A stretch of DNA of 64,000 nucleotides from Selenomonas ruminantium subsp. ruminantium ATCC 12561 (GCF_000424065.1 NZ_AUJE01000004.1:62001-126000); one strand, 5' to 3'. Shown: positions 52,722 to 62,586, counted from the first letter of the stretch. Numbers and translations: made by a program. The notes: generated by a model from the sequence alone, not told the origin.

Positions 52722-54245
52722 TTACCCTTTTTGAAAAAGATCTTGCGGCAACTCTATACCATGGGTGCGGAATTTATCCATAAAGGTGGGGCGAAAGCCC
52801 GAAGCCTCAAAATGCCCTACAGATTTGCCCTTATCGTCCAAATAATCCTGCACATAACGGAACAAATCCTGCAAAATAATCGTATCCCCATCCATCCCCT
52901 GCACTTCCGTGATATGGGTGAGTTTACGGCTGCCGTCCTGCAGGCGGGACTGCTGGATAATGAGGTTGATTGCCGAAGAAATCTGCGTACGCACCGCCCG
53001 CACCGGCAGTTCCATACCAGCCATCAACGTCATGGTTTCCAAACGAGACAGCACATCTCGCGGACTATTGGCATGAGCCGTGGTGATAGAACCATCGTGA
53101 CCGGTATTCATGGCCTGCAGCATATCCAAGGCCTCACCGGAACGCACCTCGCCGACAATAATGCGGTCAGGTCGCATACGCAGGGCATTACGCACCAAAT
53201 CGCGAATGGTCACCGCACCTGTACCTTCAATATTGGCTGGCCGGGATTCCAAGGTGACCACATGACGCTGCTGCAGCCTTAACTCTGCCGCATCTTCAAT
53301 GGTAACAATGCGTTCATTGGCGGGAATAAAGGAGGACAGGACATTGAGTGTCGTGGTCTTGCCCGAGCCAGTGCCCCCGGCCACCAGAATATTCAGCCGC
53401 GCCTTGACGCAGGCTTCCAAAAAGATGGCCATTTTTTCACTCATGGTTCCCAGGCCCACCAAATTTTCTACCGACAGTGCCTTTTGGGAGAATTTACGAA
53501 TGGTGACCGTTGGCCCAATCAGAGACAGCGGCGGGATTATGATATTTACACGGGAACCATCGGAAAGACGGGCATCGACCAAGGGCGAGGCTTCATCAAC
53601 ACGCCGCCCCAGCGGTGCCAATATACGCTCAATAATATTCATCAAATGGTTATCGTCATAGAAGCGGGTATCCGAGAGAAGCAGCTTGCCATTGCGCTCC
53701 ACGAAAATATCCTTGGGACCGTTGACCATGATTTCGGTAATGGAATCGTCCTTCAACAGCGGCTCCAACGGGCCAAGACCCAGGAGTTCGTCACAGATAT
53801 CGTCCACCAGCACCAAACGTTCCGCCCGGGACAGATTGTAATTGTTGTTGACCATTTCCCGTTCCAGATAGGAAGCAATCAGGTTCTTGATCTGTTCCCT
53901 TGCTTCTTTCCCTTGGGAAATTAACTGCTGTTCCGCCACCGTCATTTCATCCACGATACGACGATGAATAGCCAGACGCAGCTGCTGAATCTGGTCAATC
54001 TGCACTACAGCCGAACGCCGTGCCGCAAAAGCCGAAGCCATCTGCGGCTGTTCTGTATTTTTCTGCTCCATCAGGCGGGAATAAGTCTGATTTGCTTCCA
54101 CCTTGCTGGTTGTCACCGGCCGTGAAACACCATTGCCAGCAGCTACCTGCTCCGGCCTGTTTTCTACGGACAGATTTGCCCCCCGATTTTCCACTTCTTT
54201 AATCGCTTGTTCTTTAGTTCTGCCCAAACGCTTTAAGAGCGACAT
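52722..54245 (-). CDS. cpaF: Tad pilus assembly ATPase CpaF/TadA
   Basis: A 507-residue secretion ATPase of the CpaF/TadA group. Walker A is [14 protein letters not shown]; the Asp box and Walker B lie in [17 protein letters not shown], and a conserved [14 protein letters not shown] follows. The first 90 residues are a variable, Gln/Arg-rich region. It powers pilus assembly on the cytoplasmic side of the TadB/TadC platform. AAGGTGGGG precedes the ATG. Confidence 0.95.
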   Translation of the reverse strand: MSLLKRLGRTKEQAIKEVENRGANLSVENRPEQVAAGNGVSRPVTTSKVEANQTYSRLMEQKNTEQPQMASAFAARRSAVVQIDQIQQLRLAIHRRIVDEMTVAEQQLISQGKEAREQIKNLIASYLEREMVNNNYNLSRAERLVLVDDICDELLGLGPLEPLLKDDSITEIMVNGPKDIFVERNGKLLLSDTRFYDDNHLMNIIERILAPLGRRVDEASPLVDARLSDGSRVNIIIPPLSLIGPTVTIRKFSQKALSVENLVGLGTMSEKMAIFLEACVKARLNILVAGGTGSGKTTTLNVLSSFIPANERIVTIEDAAELRLQQRHVVTLESRPANIEGTGAVTIRDLVRNALRMRPDRIIVGEVRSGEALDMLQAMNTGHDGSITTAHANSPRDVLSRLETMTLMAGMELPVRAVRTQISSAINLIIQQSRLQDGSRKLTHITEVQGMDGDTIILQDLFRYVQDYLDDKGKSVGHFEASGFRPTFMDKFRTHGIELPQDLFQKG

Positions 54246-54314
54246 ATCATCCCCACCTTGTTTTACATTACATTTACCAAAAATATCCCCAATTATTGCC
54301 TACATGCTTATGTA

Positions 54315-54743
54315 CTATGTATTACCGGCACTAGATTGCTCCGGTTCTATTGGCATAGTGCATTGTAAGTTTAGTTTTTTCGGTAAAAAAGGAATAGCTA
54401 TATTATCATCACGTGTCAACTTCACCGTTACAGTTACCGAACCAATGTCTGTGGAATTATTCGCTTCTTCAACATTTGCATTGAACTCAGGATTATACAA
54501 ATTAGTCAAAGGCTTATAGTATTTATTCGCAGAGTTGCTGCTGTTCACCATATTTACAAGACGAGTACGCTTATCTGTATCACTCTGAACGGCGATTTCC
54601 CTGGCAGCTTCCCGCACAGCAGTATTGTATTGCAGGTAATCGGCAAAAACAAACCCGCCATAAATCATATTTAAGAGCAACATAAAAATCAAAGGAAGAA
54701 CAAAAGCCAACTCCACTACAGACTGACCTTTCTGCCTGTTCAT
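54315..54743 (-). CDS. TadE-like minor pilin
   Basis: A 142-residue protein beginning NRQKGQSVVELAFVLPLIFMLLLNMI: a prepilin cleavage region (after Gly, with Glu at +5) and a hydrophobic helix, followed by TadE-type AAREIAVQ. It should be processed by a TadV-type peptidase and act as a pseudopilin. I chose the ATG at 54743, which lies after GGAAGGT; a second ATG at 54749 is adjacent. Confidence 0.8.
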   Translation of the reverse strand: MNRQKGQSVVELAFVLPLIFMLLLNMIYGGFVFADYLQYNTAVREAAREIAVQSDTDKRTRLVNMVNSSNSANKYYKPLTNLYNPEFNANVEEANNSTDIGSVTVTVKLTRDDNIAIPFLPKKLNLQCTMPIEPEQSSAGNT

Positions 54744-54777
54744 CAGCATCACCTTCCCCCTGAATAGCATTAGTGAA

Positions 54778-54813
54778 GAAAAGAGCTTCCCAAAATCTTA
54801 AGAAGCTCTTTTC
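54778..54813 (-). terminator. Hairpin between flp and the TadE-like gene
   Basis: GAAAAGAGCTTC pairs with GAAGCTCTTTTC as a perfect 12-bp stem. Read on the minus strand it ends with CTCTTTTCTTC, so it may be a partial terminator that raises pilin mRNA over the distal genes. Confidence 0.65.
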
Positions 54814-54848
54814 TCTAATTTAAAAACCATTCTTCATTATAAGATAAT

Positions 54849-55046
54849 TTACGGAGTTGTCGTACCAGTACCGTTTATTTTATTCGTTACTTCCGTAAAT
54901 TTGGCTTGAATTGCCTGCCCCATACCGCTATCAGTCTTCAAAGCTATAACTGCAATCGCCACCACAAAAGCCAGAATCAGTGCATACTCCACAATGCCCT
55001 GACCTTTTTCAGACCAAATCTTAATACGCTGTAACATATCATCCAC
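54849..55046 (-). CDS. flp: Flp-type major pilin
   Basis: A 65-residue prepilin. The leader ends in SEKGQG, followed by IVEYALILAFVVAIAVIAL, the classic Flp motif with Glu-Tyr after the cleavage site and a hydrophobic spine. The mature pilin is about 49 residues long with a Thr-rich end. AAAGG lies six bases before the ATG. It lies between tadB and the TadE-like gene and is followed by a hairpin. Confidence 0.93.
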   Translation of the reverse strand: MDDMLQRIKIWSEKGQGIVEYALILAFVVAIAVIALKTDSGMGQAIQAKFTEVTNKINGTGTTTP

Positions 55047-55086
55047 ATCCTTTCTAGATAAAACAGGTTAATATAAATAATATAAA

Positions 55087-56052
55087 TTATACATCTATGT
55101 GAACAATCTTCTGAATGACCACATAGCCGATAAGCTCCAAAAAGAGTGAAATCATCAATGCCATACGCCCCAATGGGTCATCAATCAGTATCATCAGCTG
55201 TTCAGGCTTAAAGATATACATGAATAACGCCATTACAAAGGGAAGAACAAGCAGTACCCATGCTGACAATCTGCCTTGTGCAGTCAGGGCGAAAATCTCG
55301 CGCTTCATGCGAATCCGTTCCTGAATGGTATCGCCGATATTATCGAGAATCTGTGCCAGATTGCCGCCGACTTCCCGCTGTATCAGCACGGAGGTTATCA
55401 TCAAATCCAAATCGGCACTGCCAACACGGCGGCCCATGGCCTCCAGTGCCGCCTCCAAGGGCACACCCATGGAAACTTCCCGGGAAACCTGCGCGAATTC
55501 GTCACTGATGGGCGGTTCCATTTCCTTGGCCACCACCTCGACTGCCTGCGGAAAGCTATAGCCTGCACGCAGGGCATTAGCGACAGTAGTCAGACAATCC
55601 CCCAGCTGCTCTGTGAAGGCATTACGGCGGCGGTATGCCCGCCAGGCGACAAATATCCAAATAGCAGCCGCGACCAGCCCGCCCAGCAGGAAAGCCGTTG
55701 CCAGCTCCAAAGTCAGCATCCAGCCAATCAGAAAAGCAGCTAAGGCACTAACTACTAATAAGACCATAAATTCGCCGCCCAGCAGGGGAATTCCTGCCTG
55801 CCGCATACGAAAATCCAACGCTTGTATCGGCCCATGTTCCGCAATTGGTGCCGCCGCCTTCCGCAGCCAGCGGCGTATGCGCTCCAGATAGGGCTGCTCC
55901 ATGACCTGACCAGCTTCAATCACATGATGACGGCGCAAGCGGTAAAAAATACTCATTCGCCGCACATGCTGGAAATACACCGCCACCAGGAGAATCAGGA
56001 AAAAAGCGGCCAAAGCAGAGATTATTGCTGCCAGAATAATCATCGCGCTCAC
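55087..56052 (-). CDS. tadB: TadB-type inner-membrane protein (T2SSF domain)
   Basis: A 321-residue polytopic protein with N-terminal and central helices and a T2SSF domain (about 155-285, LGDCLTTVANALRAGYSFPQAVEVVA and REVGGNLAQILDNIGDTIQERI). It is the partner of TadC in the assembly platform. Its start overlaps the end of the upstream CpaE-like gene by four bases (ATGA). Its position before flp, apart from tadC, is unusual. Confidence 0.88.
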   Translation of the reverse strand: MSAMIILAAIISALAAFFLILLVAVYFQHVRRMSIFYRLRRHHVIEAGQVMEQPYLERIRRWLRKAAAPIAEHGPIQALDFRMRQAGIPLLGGEFMVLLVVSALAAFLIGWMLTLELATAFLLGGLVAAAIWIFVAWRAYRRRNAFTEQLGDCLTTVANALRAGYSFPQAVEVVAKEMEPPISDEFAQVSREVSMGVPLEAALEAMGRRVGSADLDLMITSVLIQREVGGNLAQILDNIGDTIQERIRMKREIFALTAQGRLSAWVLLVLPFVMALFMYIFKPEQLMILIDDPLGRMALMISLFLELIGYVVIQKIVHIDV

Positions 56053-57164
56053 CTCCGGTCACCAATAAGTGCAAAGGCAAACTCGGACACGGCATCAACA
56101 AAAGGTGACCCCTCCGGCAAGTCTTTCATCAACCGCCCGCTTCCCGTAACTTCTTTTATCCGCCGTTCCTCCGGCAGCATCAGCGTTACAGAACGCCCCA
56201 GTTCCCCCTCCAGTTTGCGCTTATGATTCTCGGTACAGTTCTGCACACCGGAAAACATCGTGTAAACCCGCTTTCCATAAGTGTCCCACATGTGGAACAT
56301 TTTCAGCGAACGCTTCATGTGCCGGACTTCCTGCCCACTGCTCAGCATGGAAATCAGAATATCCGTATCCGCACATTCAGCCAAGGCCAAAGAAATCGGA
56401 TTGAACCCCATCGGCAAATCCAATATGACATAGCGGAACAAACAACCCGCCATACGCACCACTTCAATCAGGCGGTTTGCTTCTACCAGTTCAGCGTGTT
56501 CCGGCTGCAGCGGACCACTCATAATCCAAACACCATTGCCTACCGGGTGAAAATAATTTTCCAGCGCAGCCGGTGTCAGCAAATTGATATCATGCGAGGC
56601 TTCCACCACATTATGGCGGGGTACTGCATCAAAGAACATAGCCACGTCTCCAAATTGCAAATCCGCATCAATAATGCCTACAGATTCACCACTTTTTTTA
56701 GCCAGTTCAATAGCCAGCACGGTTGCCACGGTAGTACGCCCCGAATGGCCTTTGGGACTGAAAAACGCCAATGTACGGGTCGGCAGGGCTTTTCCCCGCC
56801 GCTTGTAAATCTTCAGCGCTTCTATAACATCGGCAGAATTGAAGGGCTTCAGAATACAACCACTGGCCCCCGCAGACAGAAGCTGTTCTGCAACATTGGA
56901 GTTCCACTGTCCCATAAGGCCCAAGACCTGCGCCTGCGGATAACCTTTGAGAAAACGGGGGATTAGCGCCACAGCCCTTGGTTCATCTACATTGATCAAA
57001 AATAAGGTGGGACGAAAAACGCTGCTCTGCCCATAGGCCACATCCGCATCATGATAGGTCGAAGCCAAATCAAATGCATTATCAGCCTTGAGTATGCCCG
57101 CCATGCGGGACAGCAAATCCGGGTCCCGTTCTACAAGTATTACGCGATAAGTCACCTTGGTCAC
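56049..57164 (-). CDS. CpaE/TadZ-like protein with receiver-like head and altered P-loop
   Basis: A 371-residue protein. Residues 5-125 form a receiver-like domain (VILVERDPDLL, later ILKPFNSADV) in which the usual phospho-aspartate site reads INVDEP. The C-terminal half is a MinD/ParA-type ATPase domain. Its deviant Walker A reads SPKGHSGRTT, with Arg in place of the usual catalytic Lys. IIDADLQFGDV and LILDLP-like motifs follow. TadZ proteins place the pilus machine in the cell. It sits beside a second CpaE-like gene with an intact P-loop. Confidence 0.85.
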   Translation of the reverse strand: MTKVTYRVILVERDPDLLSRMAGILKADNAFDLASTYHDADVAYGQSSVFRPTLFLINVDEPRAVALIPRFLKGYPQAQVLGLMGQWNSNVAEQLLSAGASGCILKPFNSADVIEALKIYKRRGKALPTRTLAFFSPKGHSGRTTVATVLAIELAKKSGESVGIIDADLQFGDVAMFFDAVPRHNVVEASHDINLLTPAALENYFHPVGNGVWIMSGPLQPEHAELVEANRLIEVVRMAGCLFRYVILDLPMGFNPISLALAECADTDILISMLSSGQEVRHMKRSLKMFHMWDTYGKRVYTMFSGVQNCTENHKRKLEGELGRSVTLMLPEERRIKEVTGSGRLMKDLPEGSPFVDAVSEFAFALIGDRR

Positions 57165-57170
57165 CAGCCC

Positions 57171-58031
57171 TTACTTCATATTCTGCGCCGTCAGCCATTC
57201 ATCATCACCAAACAGCCACGAAAGGATTTTCTTTGCTCCCTTCTTTTCCTCCACCGGCATTGGCGTGATACGGGACTTCTTGGTGCGGTTGGTATAGCGG
57301 CCCACCAGCTGCCAATAACTCTGTGTCAGCGGTGACAAAGGTACACAATACATAAGCGGCTTTCCCATGCGGATAGAATAGGTAACAGCCGAGGAATCAC
57401 TGGGCAAATGATGATAAATCGTCGTCCCTAGGAGCCGTTCTACATCGCGTGCTTTGATATAACGGTCTGAATCCGCCTGATTTTCCACCAGACAAATCTT
57501 ACTTTCCTCATAATCAAAGCGCAGCAATGTGTCATAGCCAACTTTATAGTTCTTTACCGCCGGCAGAAAATCCAGCACACCCACAAAATTGATAACCGTA
57601 CTCATATCCAGCATAGCCAGATTCAACGTGCTGAACACAGAGGTCAAATCCAGAACAATGAAGTTAAAGCCCTTCATGGAACTGATTATTTTCTCTACAG
57701 CCTCCACACTGATCAGATAAGCATCGTTTATCTCCCGTGGCGGTGGCAATACGGAAAAAGCCGTATCACCACACTTGTATTCCGTCAGGTAATCATCGAT
57801 CTTGAAATTTTCCTCATCTTTCAGTATAGCCTTTTGGGCATCGGCGATGGTAAAATCACTCACCATATCCAAATAGCCCATAACATCGCCAAACTGCAAG
57901 TCCAGGTCTACCAAACATGTCCGATACCCTTCCTCTGCCAGTCCTGCAGCCAGATTGATGGCCGTAATGGTTTTACCACTGCCGGAGGAAGTGCTGAAAA
58001 CAGAAATGATAATACTGCTGGTTGCATCCAT
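57171..58031 (-). CDS. CpaE-like MinD/ParA-type ATPase
   Basis: A 286-residue ATPase. The P-loop STSSGSGKTITAINLAAGLAEEG is intact, and LVDLDLQFGDVMGYLD and FIVLDLTS follow, as in CpaE proteins. There is no receiver-like head. It should act at the membrane to position or regulate the Tad machine, perhaps as a heterodimer with the following, P-loop-altered protein. GGAGG lies nine bases before the ATG. Confidence 0.88.
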   Translation of the reverse strand: MDATSSIIISVFSTSSGSGKTITAINLAAGLAEEGYRTCLVDLDLQFGDVMGYLDMVSDFTIADAQKAILKDEENFKIDDYLTEYKCGDTAFSVLPPPREINDAYLISVEAVEKIISSMKGFNFIVLDLTSVFSTLNLAMLDMSTVINFVGVLDFLPAVKNYKVGYDTLLRFDYEESKICLVENQADSDRYIKARDVERLLGTTIYHHLPSDSSAVTYSIRMGKPLMYCVPLSPLTQSYWQLVGRYTNRTKKSRITPMPVEEKKGAKKILSWLFGDDEWLTAQNMK

Positions 58032-58068
58032 TTCATCAACCCTCCCCTTCCCATATTGCGGCAGACTT

Positions 58069-59652
58069 TTACTTTTTATTTAAGACATCACGGTTCAGAT
58101 ATTTATCCAAAACGGACTCACTGGCCATTTCAGATGCTACCTGCTGGGAATTATCCCCTTCCCGCGTTACCGTATCTGCCTGTTCTTCTACAGCAGCTTC
58201 TTTCTGCTGCTCTGCTGTCGCATTTTCTTCATTGAGGTCTACTTTTTTCATTGCAGCCTTTTCCTGCTGACCTTTTCTGTAGAACTCCTGCATCTCGTTG
58301 GTCATATCCGCCTGAGAAGCACTGTTTTCGTCCACCAATCGCGGTGTAACCAAAATAATCAATTCCTGACGATTCCGGGATTTCGAGGTGTACTTGAAAA
58401 ATTCACCAATGATGGGAATGTCACCCAGGAAGGGGAACTTGCGTACAACCTTATACTCCCGCGAATCCATCAGACCACCAATAACCATGGTGGAACCAGA
58501 AGTCGCTGTGACCACCGCATCAGCCCGTCGTTTATCCAAAATCGGCTGGTTATCCACGGTTTCCCCACTTGGCATGCTGACCTCGGTATGAATCGATGAA
58601 ACAATACGATTTTCCGCATCGACCAACGGTTTGAACTGCAGGATAATACCATAATCCTTGAATTCTGTCTTGGGATTACCATTACTGTCCCTGGTTGTAT
58701 AGGGAATCTCACCACCGACCTGAATCACAGCTTCTTCCCCACTCATCGTCGTAATGCTGGGACGAGAGAGAATCTTTGCCTTGTTCTGCGTAATCAAAGC
58801 CCGCAGAGCCACATTAATGTCACTATGATGTTCGGTCAACCATTTCCAAGGATTATTACGGAAGGTTGTACTGCCGCCCGGACCATAGGACTGTCCGCCG
58901 TAAAATACCCCCGGCGAATTGCCAAGGTATGAGCCGGAAGATGTGTCGGAAGATAAGTAGTCGGAAGCTGAGCCATAGACAAAACCCACATCCGAATTTT
59001 CTGTAGGATTGATGGCGACCACCTGTGCTTCCAAGCGGATTTGGGAAGGATGGCGCAGGTGCAACAGGTCAATTACCGTCCCCGTTGAGGAAAAATTATT
59101 TCCCCCGACTGCACCGGAGCGCGAATCCATACCAGATATTTGTGCCTGCATACGCATATTGGCATTGCTGCCTACACTGAGACTTCCATTCGCAGCTGTA
59201 TCCTGTTTCACAAATAATTGTGCCGTCCGTACGGCCAAATTGCGTTCATACTGATTTTCCACTGTGCCGGTAAGCAAAATCTTGCCGTCAACCATTTTAA
59301 CGCGTACCCCCGGCAAACCGATGGCGCTTTCAATGACTTTGGCCTGTCCTTCATCTTCGGGAGATACACCGACAATATATTCATACCGCGCCCCATCGAC
59401 GCCCCAAACAAACAGGGAAGTCGTGCCAGCCTTATGCGCAACCAACAAAAATTCCGTTCGCGACGAGGGCACGCGCACAATCGTCGCAATTTCCGGGTCA
59501 CCGACAGCAATACGGGCAATGGAGGTCGGCATAGATACATAACGAGAGCTGTGCACCCCGACGGATAATAACTCCGCTGCCGAAACGTTTGCTGTCCAAA
59601 GACAAAACAGGGCAAATAGTCCAATGATGATGTTCAAATTTTTCCGTTTCAA
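58069..59652 (-). CDS. cpaC: Tad secretin CpaC/RcpA
   Basis: A protein of about 527 residues with a signal peptide (MKRKNLNIIIGLFALFCLWTANVSA), a pilus-secretin N-domain (residues 30-105), a BON-like section (GVRVKMVDGKILLTGTV) and a C-terminal secretin domain (about 270-450, KAKILSRPSITTMSGEEAVIQVGGEIPY and ELIILVTPRLV). It forms the outer-membrane pore for the pilus, evidence for a diderm host. I prefer the TTG at 59652, five bases after GAGGGTGG; the GTG at 59667 is the alternative. The tail is Glu/Ala-rich. Confidence 0.92.
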   Translation of the reverse strand: MKRKNLNIIIGLFALFCLWTANVSAAELLSVGVHSSRYVSMPTSIARIAVGDPEIATIVRVPSSRTEFLLVAHKAGTTSLFVWGVDGARYEYIVGVSPEDEGQAKVIESAIGLPGVRVKMVDGKILLTGTVENQYERNLAVRTAQLFVKQDTAANGSLSVGSNANMRMQAQISGMDSRSGAVGGNNFSSTGTVIDLLHLRHPSQIRLEAQVVAINPTENSDVGFVYGSASDYLSSDTSSGSYLGNSPGVFYGGQSYGPGGSTTFRNNPWKWLTEHHSDINVALRALITQNKAKILSRPSITTMSGEEAVIQVGGEIPYTTRDSNGNPKTEFKDYGIILQFKPLVDAENRIVSSIHTEVSMPSGETVDNQPILDKRRADAVVTATSGSTMVIGGLMDSREYKVVRKFPFLGDIPIIGEFFKYTSKSRNRQELIILVTPRLVDENSASQADMTNEMQEFYRKGQQEKAAMKKVDLNEENATAEQQKEAAVEEQADTVTREGDNSQQVASEMASESVLDKYLNRDVLNKK

Positions 59653-59663
59653 GCCGTCCACCC

Positions 59664-60578
59664 TCACTTCGCAGTAACTTTATCGCCTTCAATGATTTCA
59701 AAGCCGCCTGAGGAACGGGGCGCCGCTGGTGCACTGGCTGCCGGTGCATGATAAGCCGGAGCCGGCGCAGGTGCCGCCGCTTCTGTACGCGCTTTGACTA
59801 CTTCGTTTCCTTTGGACGACCGCAAGGTATAGGTCTCCAAAAAGTTTCCTGTTTCTGCTGTATGGAACGGACGCAGTGCCAAATAAATATCGCCTATAGC
59901 TGCTGCAGAAACCAGCTGCAGCATATCGTCCGGCTCCAAAGCCAATGTAGCCGTAGCTGGCTTTGCCTGACCTGCTTTTTCCTTGACCGTATCTTTTTCC
60001 TTTGCCGTGTCCTGATTAATCCCCAAAAGCAGAACATTCTTGAGCAGGAAGCGGCTGGTAGCTCCCTGATTGGTTTTCTCCACCAGAATTACATCCACGT
60101 AATCCCCCGGTTTAGCAAACCCTGCAACACCGGTAATCTCGCTGATTCCTACTGACACTGCCCGGCAGTTTTCCGGTATTTCTCCTACAAAACCGACTTT
60201 GTTCTTGTCTACAATCAGTTTGGACAGGGTAACAATATCCCCGGCATAGATGGTCGAAGCTGCAGGCTGTCCCACTACATCCTGCATGCTCATCATCGCG
60301 CCCCGCGGAACTGCATCTACTGGAATTTCCTTGATTTCCAGCATATCTTCCTGTATCACCGTACGGGAGGGTATATCATCTTTAGCCATCACCACCTGTG
60401 TCATCGCTGTCTGTGTCTGTGCAGCAGGCACCGCCTTCTGCACATCTGCGGCCTTATTGCTCATCCCGGTCAAAGCCAGATAGACGACCAAAAATACCGC
60501 TACCGCCGTTCCCCCTGCCAGCATCAACAACTGTCTGGGCTGTAAATCGTTTAGTACATCCATTAGCTTGGAAAACAT
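59664..60578 (-). CDS. cpaB: Flp pilus assembly protein CpaB/RcpC
   Basis: A 304-residue protein with one N-terminal membrane helix (about 15-35), an SAF domain (about 60-125: MAKDDIPSRTVIQEDMLEIKEIPVD) and an RcpC-type region (SVGISEITGVAGFAKPGDYVDVILV). It belongs to the periplasmic part of the Tad machine and is the first gene of the operon. I chose the ATG at 60578, six bases after GAAGGGG. The C-terminal 40 residues are Ala/Pro-rich. Confidence 0.9.
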   Translation of the reverse strand: MFSKLMDVLNDLQPRQLLMLAGGTAVAVFLVVYLALTGMSNKAADVQKAVPAAQTQTAMTQVVMAKDDIPSRTVIQEDMLEIKEIPVDAVPRGAMMSMQDVVGQPAASTIYAGDIVTLSKLIVDKNKVGFVGEIPENCRAVSVGISEITGVAGFAKPGDYVDVILVEKTNQGATSRFLLKNVLLLGINQDTAKEKDTVKEKAGQAKPATATLALEPDDMLQLVSAAAIGDIYLALRPFHTAETGNFLETYTLRSSKGNEVVKARTEAAAPAPAPAYHAPAASAPAAPRSSGGFEIIEGDKVTAK

Positions 60579-60905
60579 CGGCATCCCCTTCATTCCTGTA
60601 TTATTTTTTGACACCCCATTGTAAATTGTCTATTTATTTTAATTATTTCTTTCTTTAATTATATCACCCTGCTGAAAAATTCGCAATAATTACACGTCAT
60701 GCAACGAAATAAATATGACATCTGCTCATCGATTCGTAAAAAGTATTATGCATAACATTCGCTTTTTTGAAATAAAATCCTCTCTAAATACAATAAATAT
60801 TTTCTCCATCTCTACTACTTTATTTACTGAAAATCTTCACTTTTTATGATATAATGTTATAAATATTAAAATTATCAAACAACAATAAAAACGAGGTGTA
60901 GCTTT
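60579..60905. other. AT-rich divergent intergenic region
   Basis: This interval of about 327 bases separates the Tad operon (minus) from the Cache-GGDEF gene (plus). It is very AT-rich. A TATAAT at 60850-60855 is the likely -10 for the plus-strand gene, with a weak -35. I see no clear minus-strand promoter and no small ORF. Confidence 0.5.
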
Positions 60906-62519
60906 ATGGGTCGAAGAAGTATTCATAAAAAATTATTCCTGCTCTTAACCCTGATGGGCATAATCCCCATTGCAGTAGTGCTCGTTTACAGCGGATTTCG
61001 GCTGGCCGACCACATGGAACAACATGCCAAGAACACCGGCTGGCTGAATAATACCATTGTCAACGAACATCTGAGCAACATACTCCAAAATAATTTCTAT
61101 ACCCTGCATACCATTGCCGATGCACCAACCATCAAGAAATATCTGACCACCGGCAGCCCGGAAGATGAAGCGGCCCTTCTCCAATTGATTCGCAGCAATG
61201 ATAACTTGTTCCGTGACAATAATATCACGGCAGTCACCAATACTGCCGGACAACAGTTACTCCGCAGTGATGGTTCTCCGCTCGTCGATGTCAGCCAGCG
61301 CCGGCATTTTCAGGAAGCCATGGCCGGACGGGATTATGCTTCCGATATTATTGTCAGCATGTCCACCGGCAAGATGATGATTGTTCTGGAAGTCCCCGTA
61401 TTCAATGACCAGCGACAGCCCATCGGCATGCTGCAAAGGAATTTGACGCTGGATAACCTTCAGGAGTTCATTACCAAACAAAGCGTGAATGATATCTCCA
61501 TTCTGGTTCTTGACCAGGAAAACAAGGTCATTGCCAACTCTCATCCGGATGCAGACGAGCCGGAAGATCCGGATTACTACAAAAAAATAATTCGCGTGAT
61601 GGACGAAGAAAACGGCGTTGCCCGCATTGAACTGCTGGGAAAAAATTACTTTGTTACCTGTTCGCGCAATCAGCTGACCCACTGGAGTGTGGCGACTATT
61701 CAGCCGGCCAGCGTAGTTTACCGCACAGCCAACGAGGAAGTTGCCCGTGTCGGCATTATCGGCCTGCTGCTGCTGATTTTAGTCAGCATTTCGGCGCATA
61801 TCATGGCCACCCGCCTAACCATTCCCATTCGCAAAATCTGCAAGGTGGTCACCGATATCGTCAAAGGCAATGATGATGAAAAACAGCTCAGCATCCTCTC
61901 CGAAGATGAACTCGGTGAAATGGCTATGGCCATCAACGAAATCCGCGCCATACGCAACAATATGAAACAGGAAAATGAAACCGACGCCCTGACCGGCCTT
62001 GCCAGCCGCGCTGCTGTAGAATCCATTTGCCGCCAGCGGCTGCAGGAATACGAAGAATCCTTCGCGCCCGGTATGATGGCCATTTTCCTTATCGATTTGG
62101 ATAACTTCAAAAAAGCCACCAAGGAAGACGGTCACCAGTACGGCAACCGTATCTTGCAAAAATTTGCGCAGGGTCTAAAGGATATATTCCGTTCTTATGA
62201 TACAGTCGGTCATCTCGACAGCGATGAGTTTGTTGTCATCATCGACCATCAGAAGGATTTGACCATCATCAAACGCAAGGCGGAAGAAATCAATAAAATG
62301 GCCCGCGAGCTCATGATTGGTGACACGAATGCCGGCATCAGCGCCAGCATCGGCATTGCCGTATCCCCGCAGAACGGCAAGACCTACAATCACCTGTTCC
62401 ATGCGGCAGACCTGGCGCTGTTCGCCGCCAAGGAAAAAGGCCGCAACAGCTACCATATCGCCGGTGAAGACGAAGGCGAATTTGTCGGTCTGGAAAACCA
62501 AACGGACAGCCAATCCTAA
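60906..62519 (+). CDS. Cache-HAMP-GGDEF protein with altered active site
   Basis: A 537-residue membrane sensor. It has an N-terminal helix (about 10-30), a double-Cache-type extracytoplasmic domain (about 35-275, with TNTAGQQLLRSDGSPLVDVSQRRHFQEAMAG), a second helix (about 283-300), a HAMP-like linker and a C-terminal GGDEF domain (about 360-525, DALTGLASR and FLIDLDNFK). The catalytic GGDEF reads DSDEF (438-442), missing both glycines, so cyclase activity is doubtful. It is divergent from the Tad operon and may link its expression or activity to cyclic-di-GMP (inference). Confidence 0.88.
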   Translation: MGRRSIHKKLFLLLTLMGIIPIAVVLVYSGFRLADHMEQHAKNTGWLNNTIVNEHLSNILQNNFYTLHTIADAPTIKKYLTTGSPEDEAALLQLIRSNDNLFRDNNITAVTNTAGQQLLRSDGSPLVDVSQRRHFQEAMAGRDYASDIIVSMSTGKMMIVLEVPVFNDQRQPIGMLQRNLTLDNLQEFITKQSVNDISILVLDQENKVIANSHPDADEPEDPDYYKKIIRVMDEENGVARIELLGKNYFVTCSRNQLTHWSVATIQPASVVYRTANEEVARVGIIGLLLLILVSISAHIMATRLTIPIRKICKVVTDIVKGNDDEKQLSILSEDELGEMAMAINEIRAIRNNMKQENETDALTGLASRAAVESICRQRLQEYEESFAPGMMAIFLIDLDNFKKATKEDGHQYGNRILQKFAQGLKDIFRSYDTVGHLDSDEFVVIIDHQKDLTIIKRKAEEINKMARELMIGDTNAGISASIGIAVSPQNGKTYNHLFHAADLALFAAKEKGRNSYHIAGEDEGEFVGLENQTDSQS

Positions 62520-62527
62520 AGGAAAAA

Positions 62528-62573
62528 CAAAAAAAGCTAAATCTGCATGCATTTCGCAGATTTAGCTTTTTTT
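62528..62573. terminator. Bidirectional terminator between Cache-GGDEF and ppx genes
   Basis: AAAAAGCTAAATCTGC pairs with GCAGATTTAGCTTTTT, with T-runs on both strands. Confidence 0.88.
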
Positions 62574-62586
62574 ATTTTACTTGATT

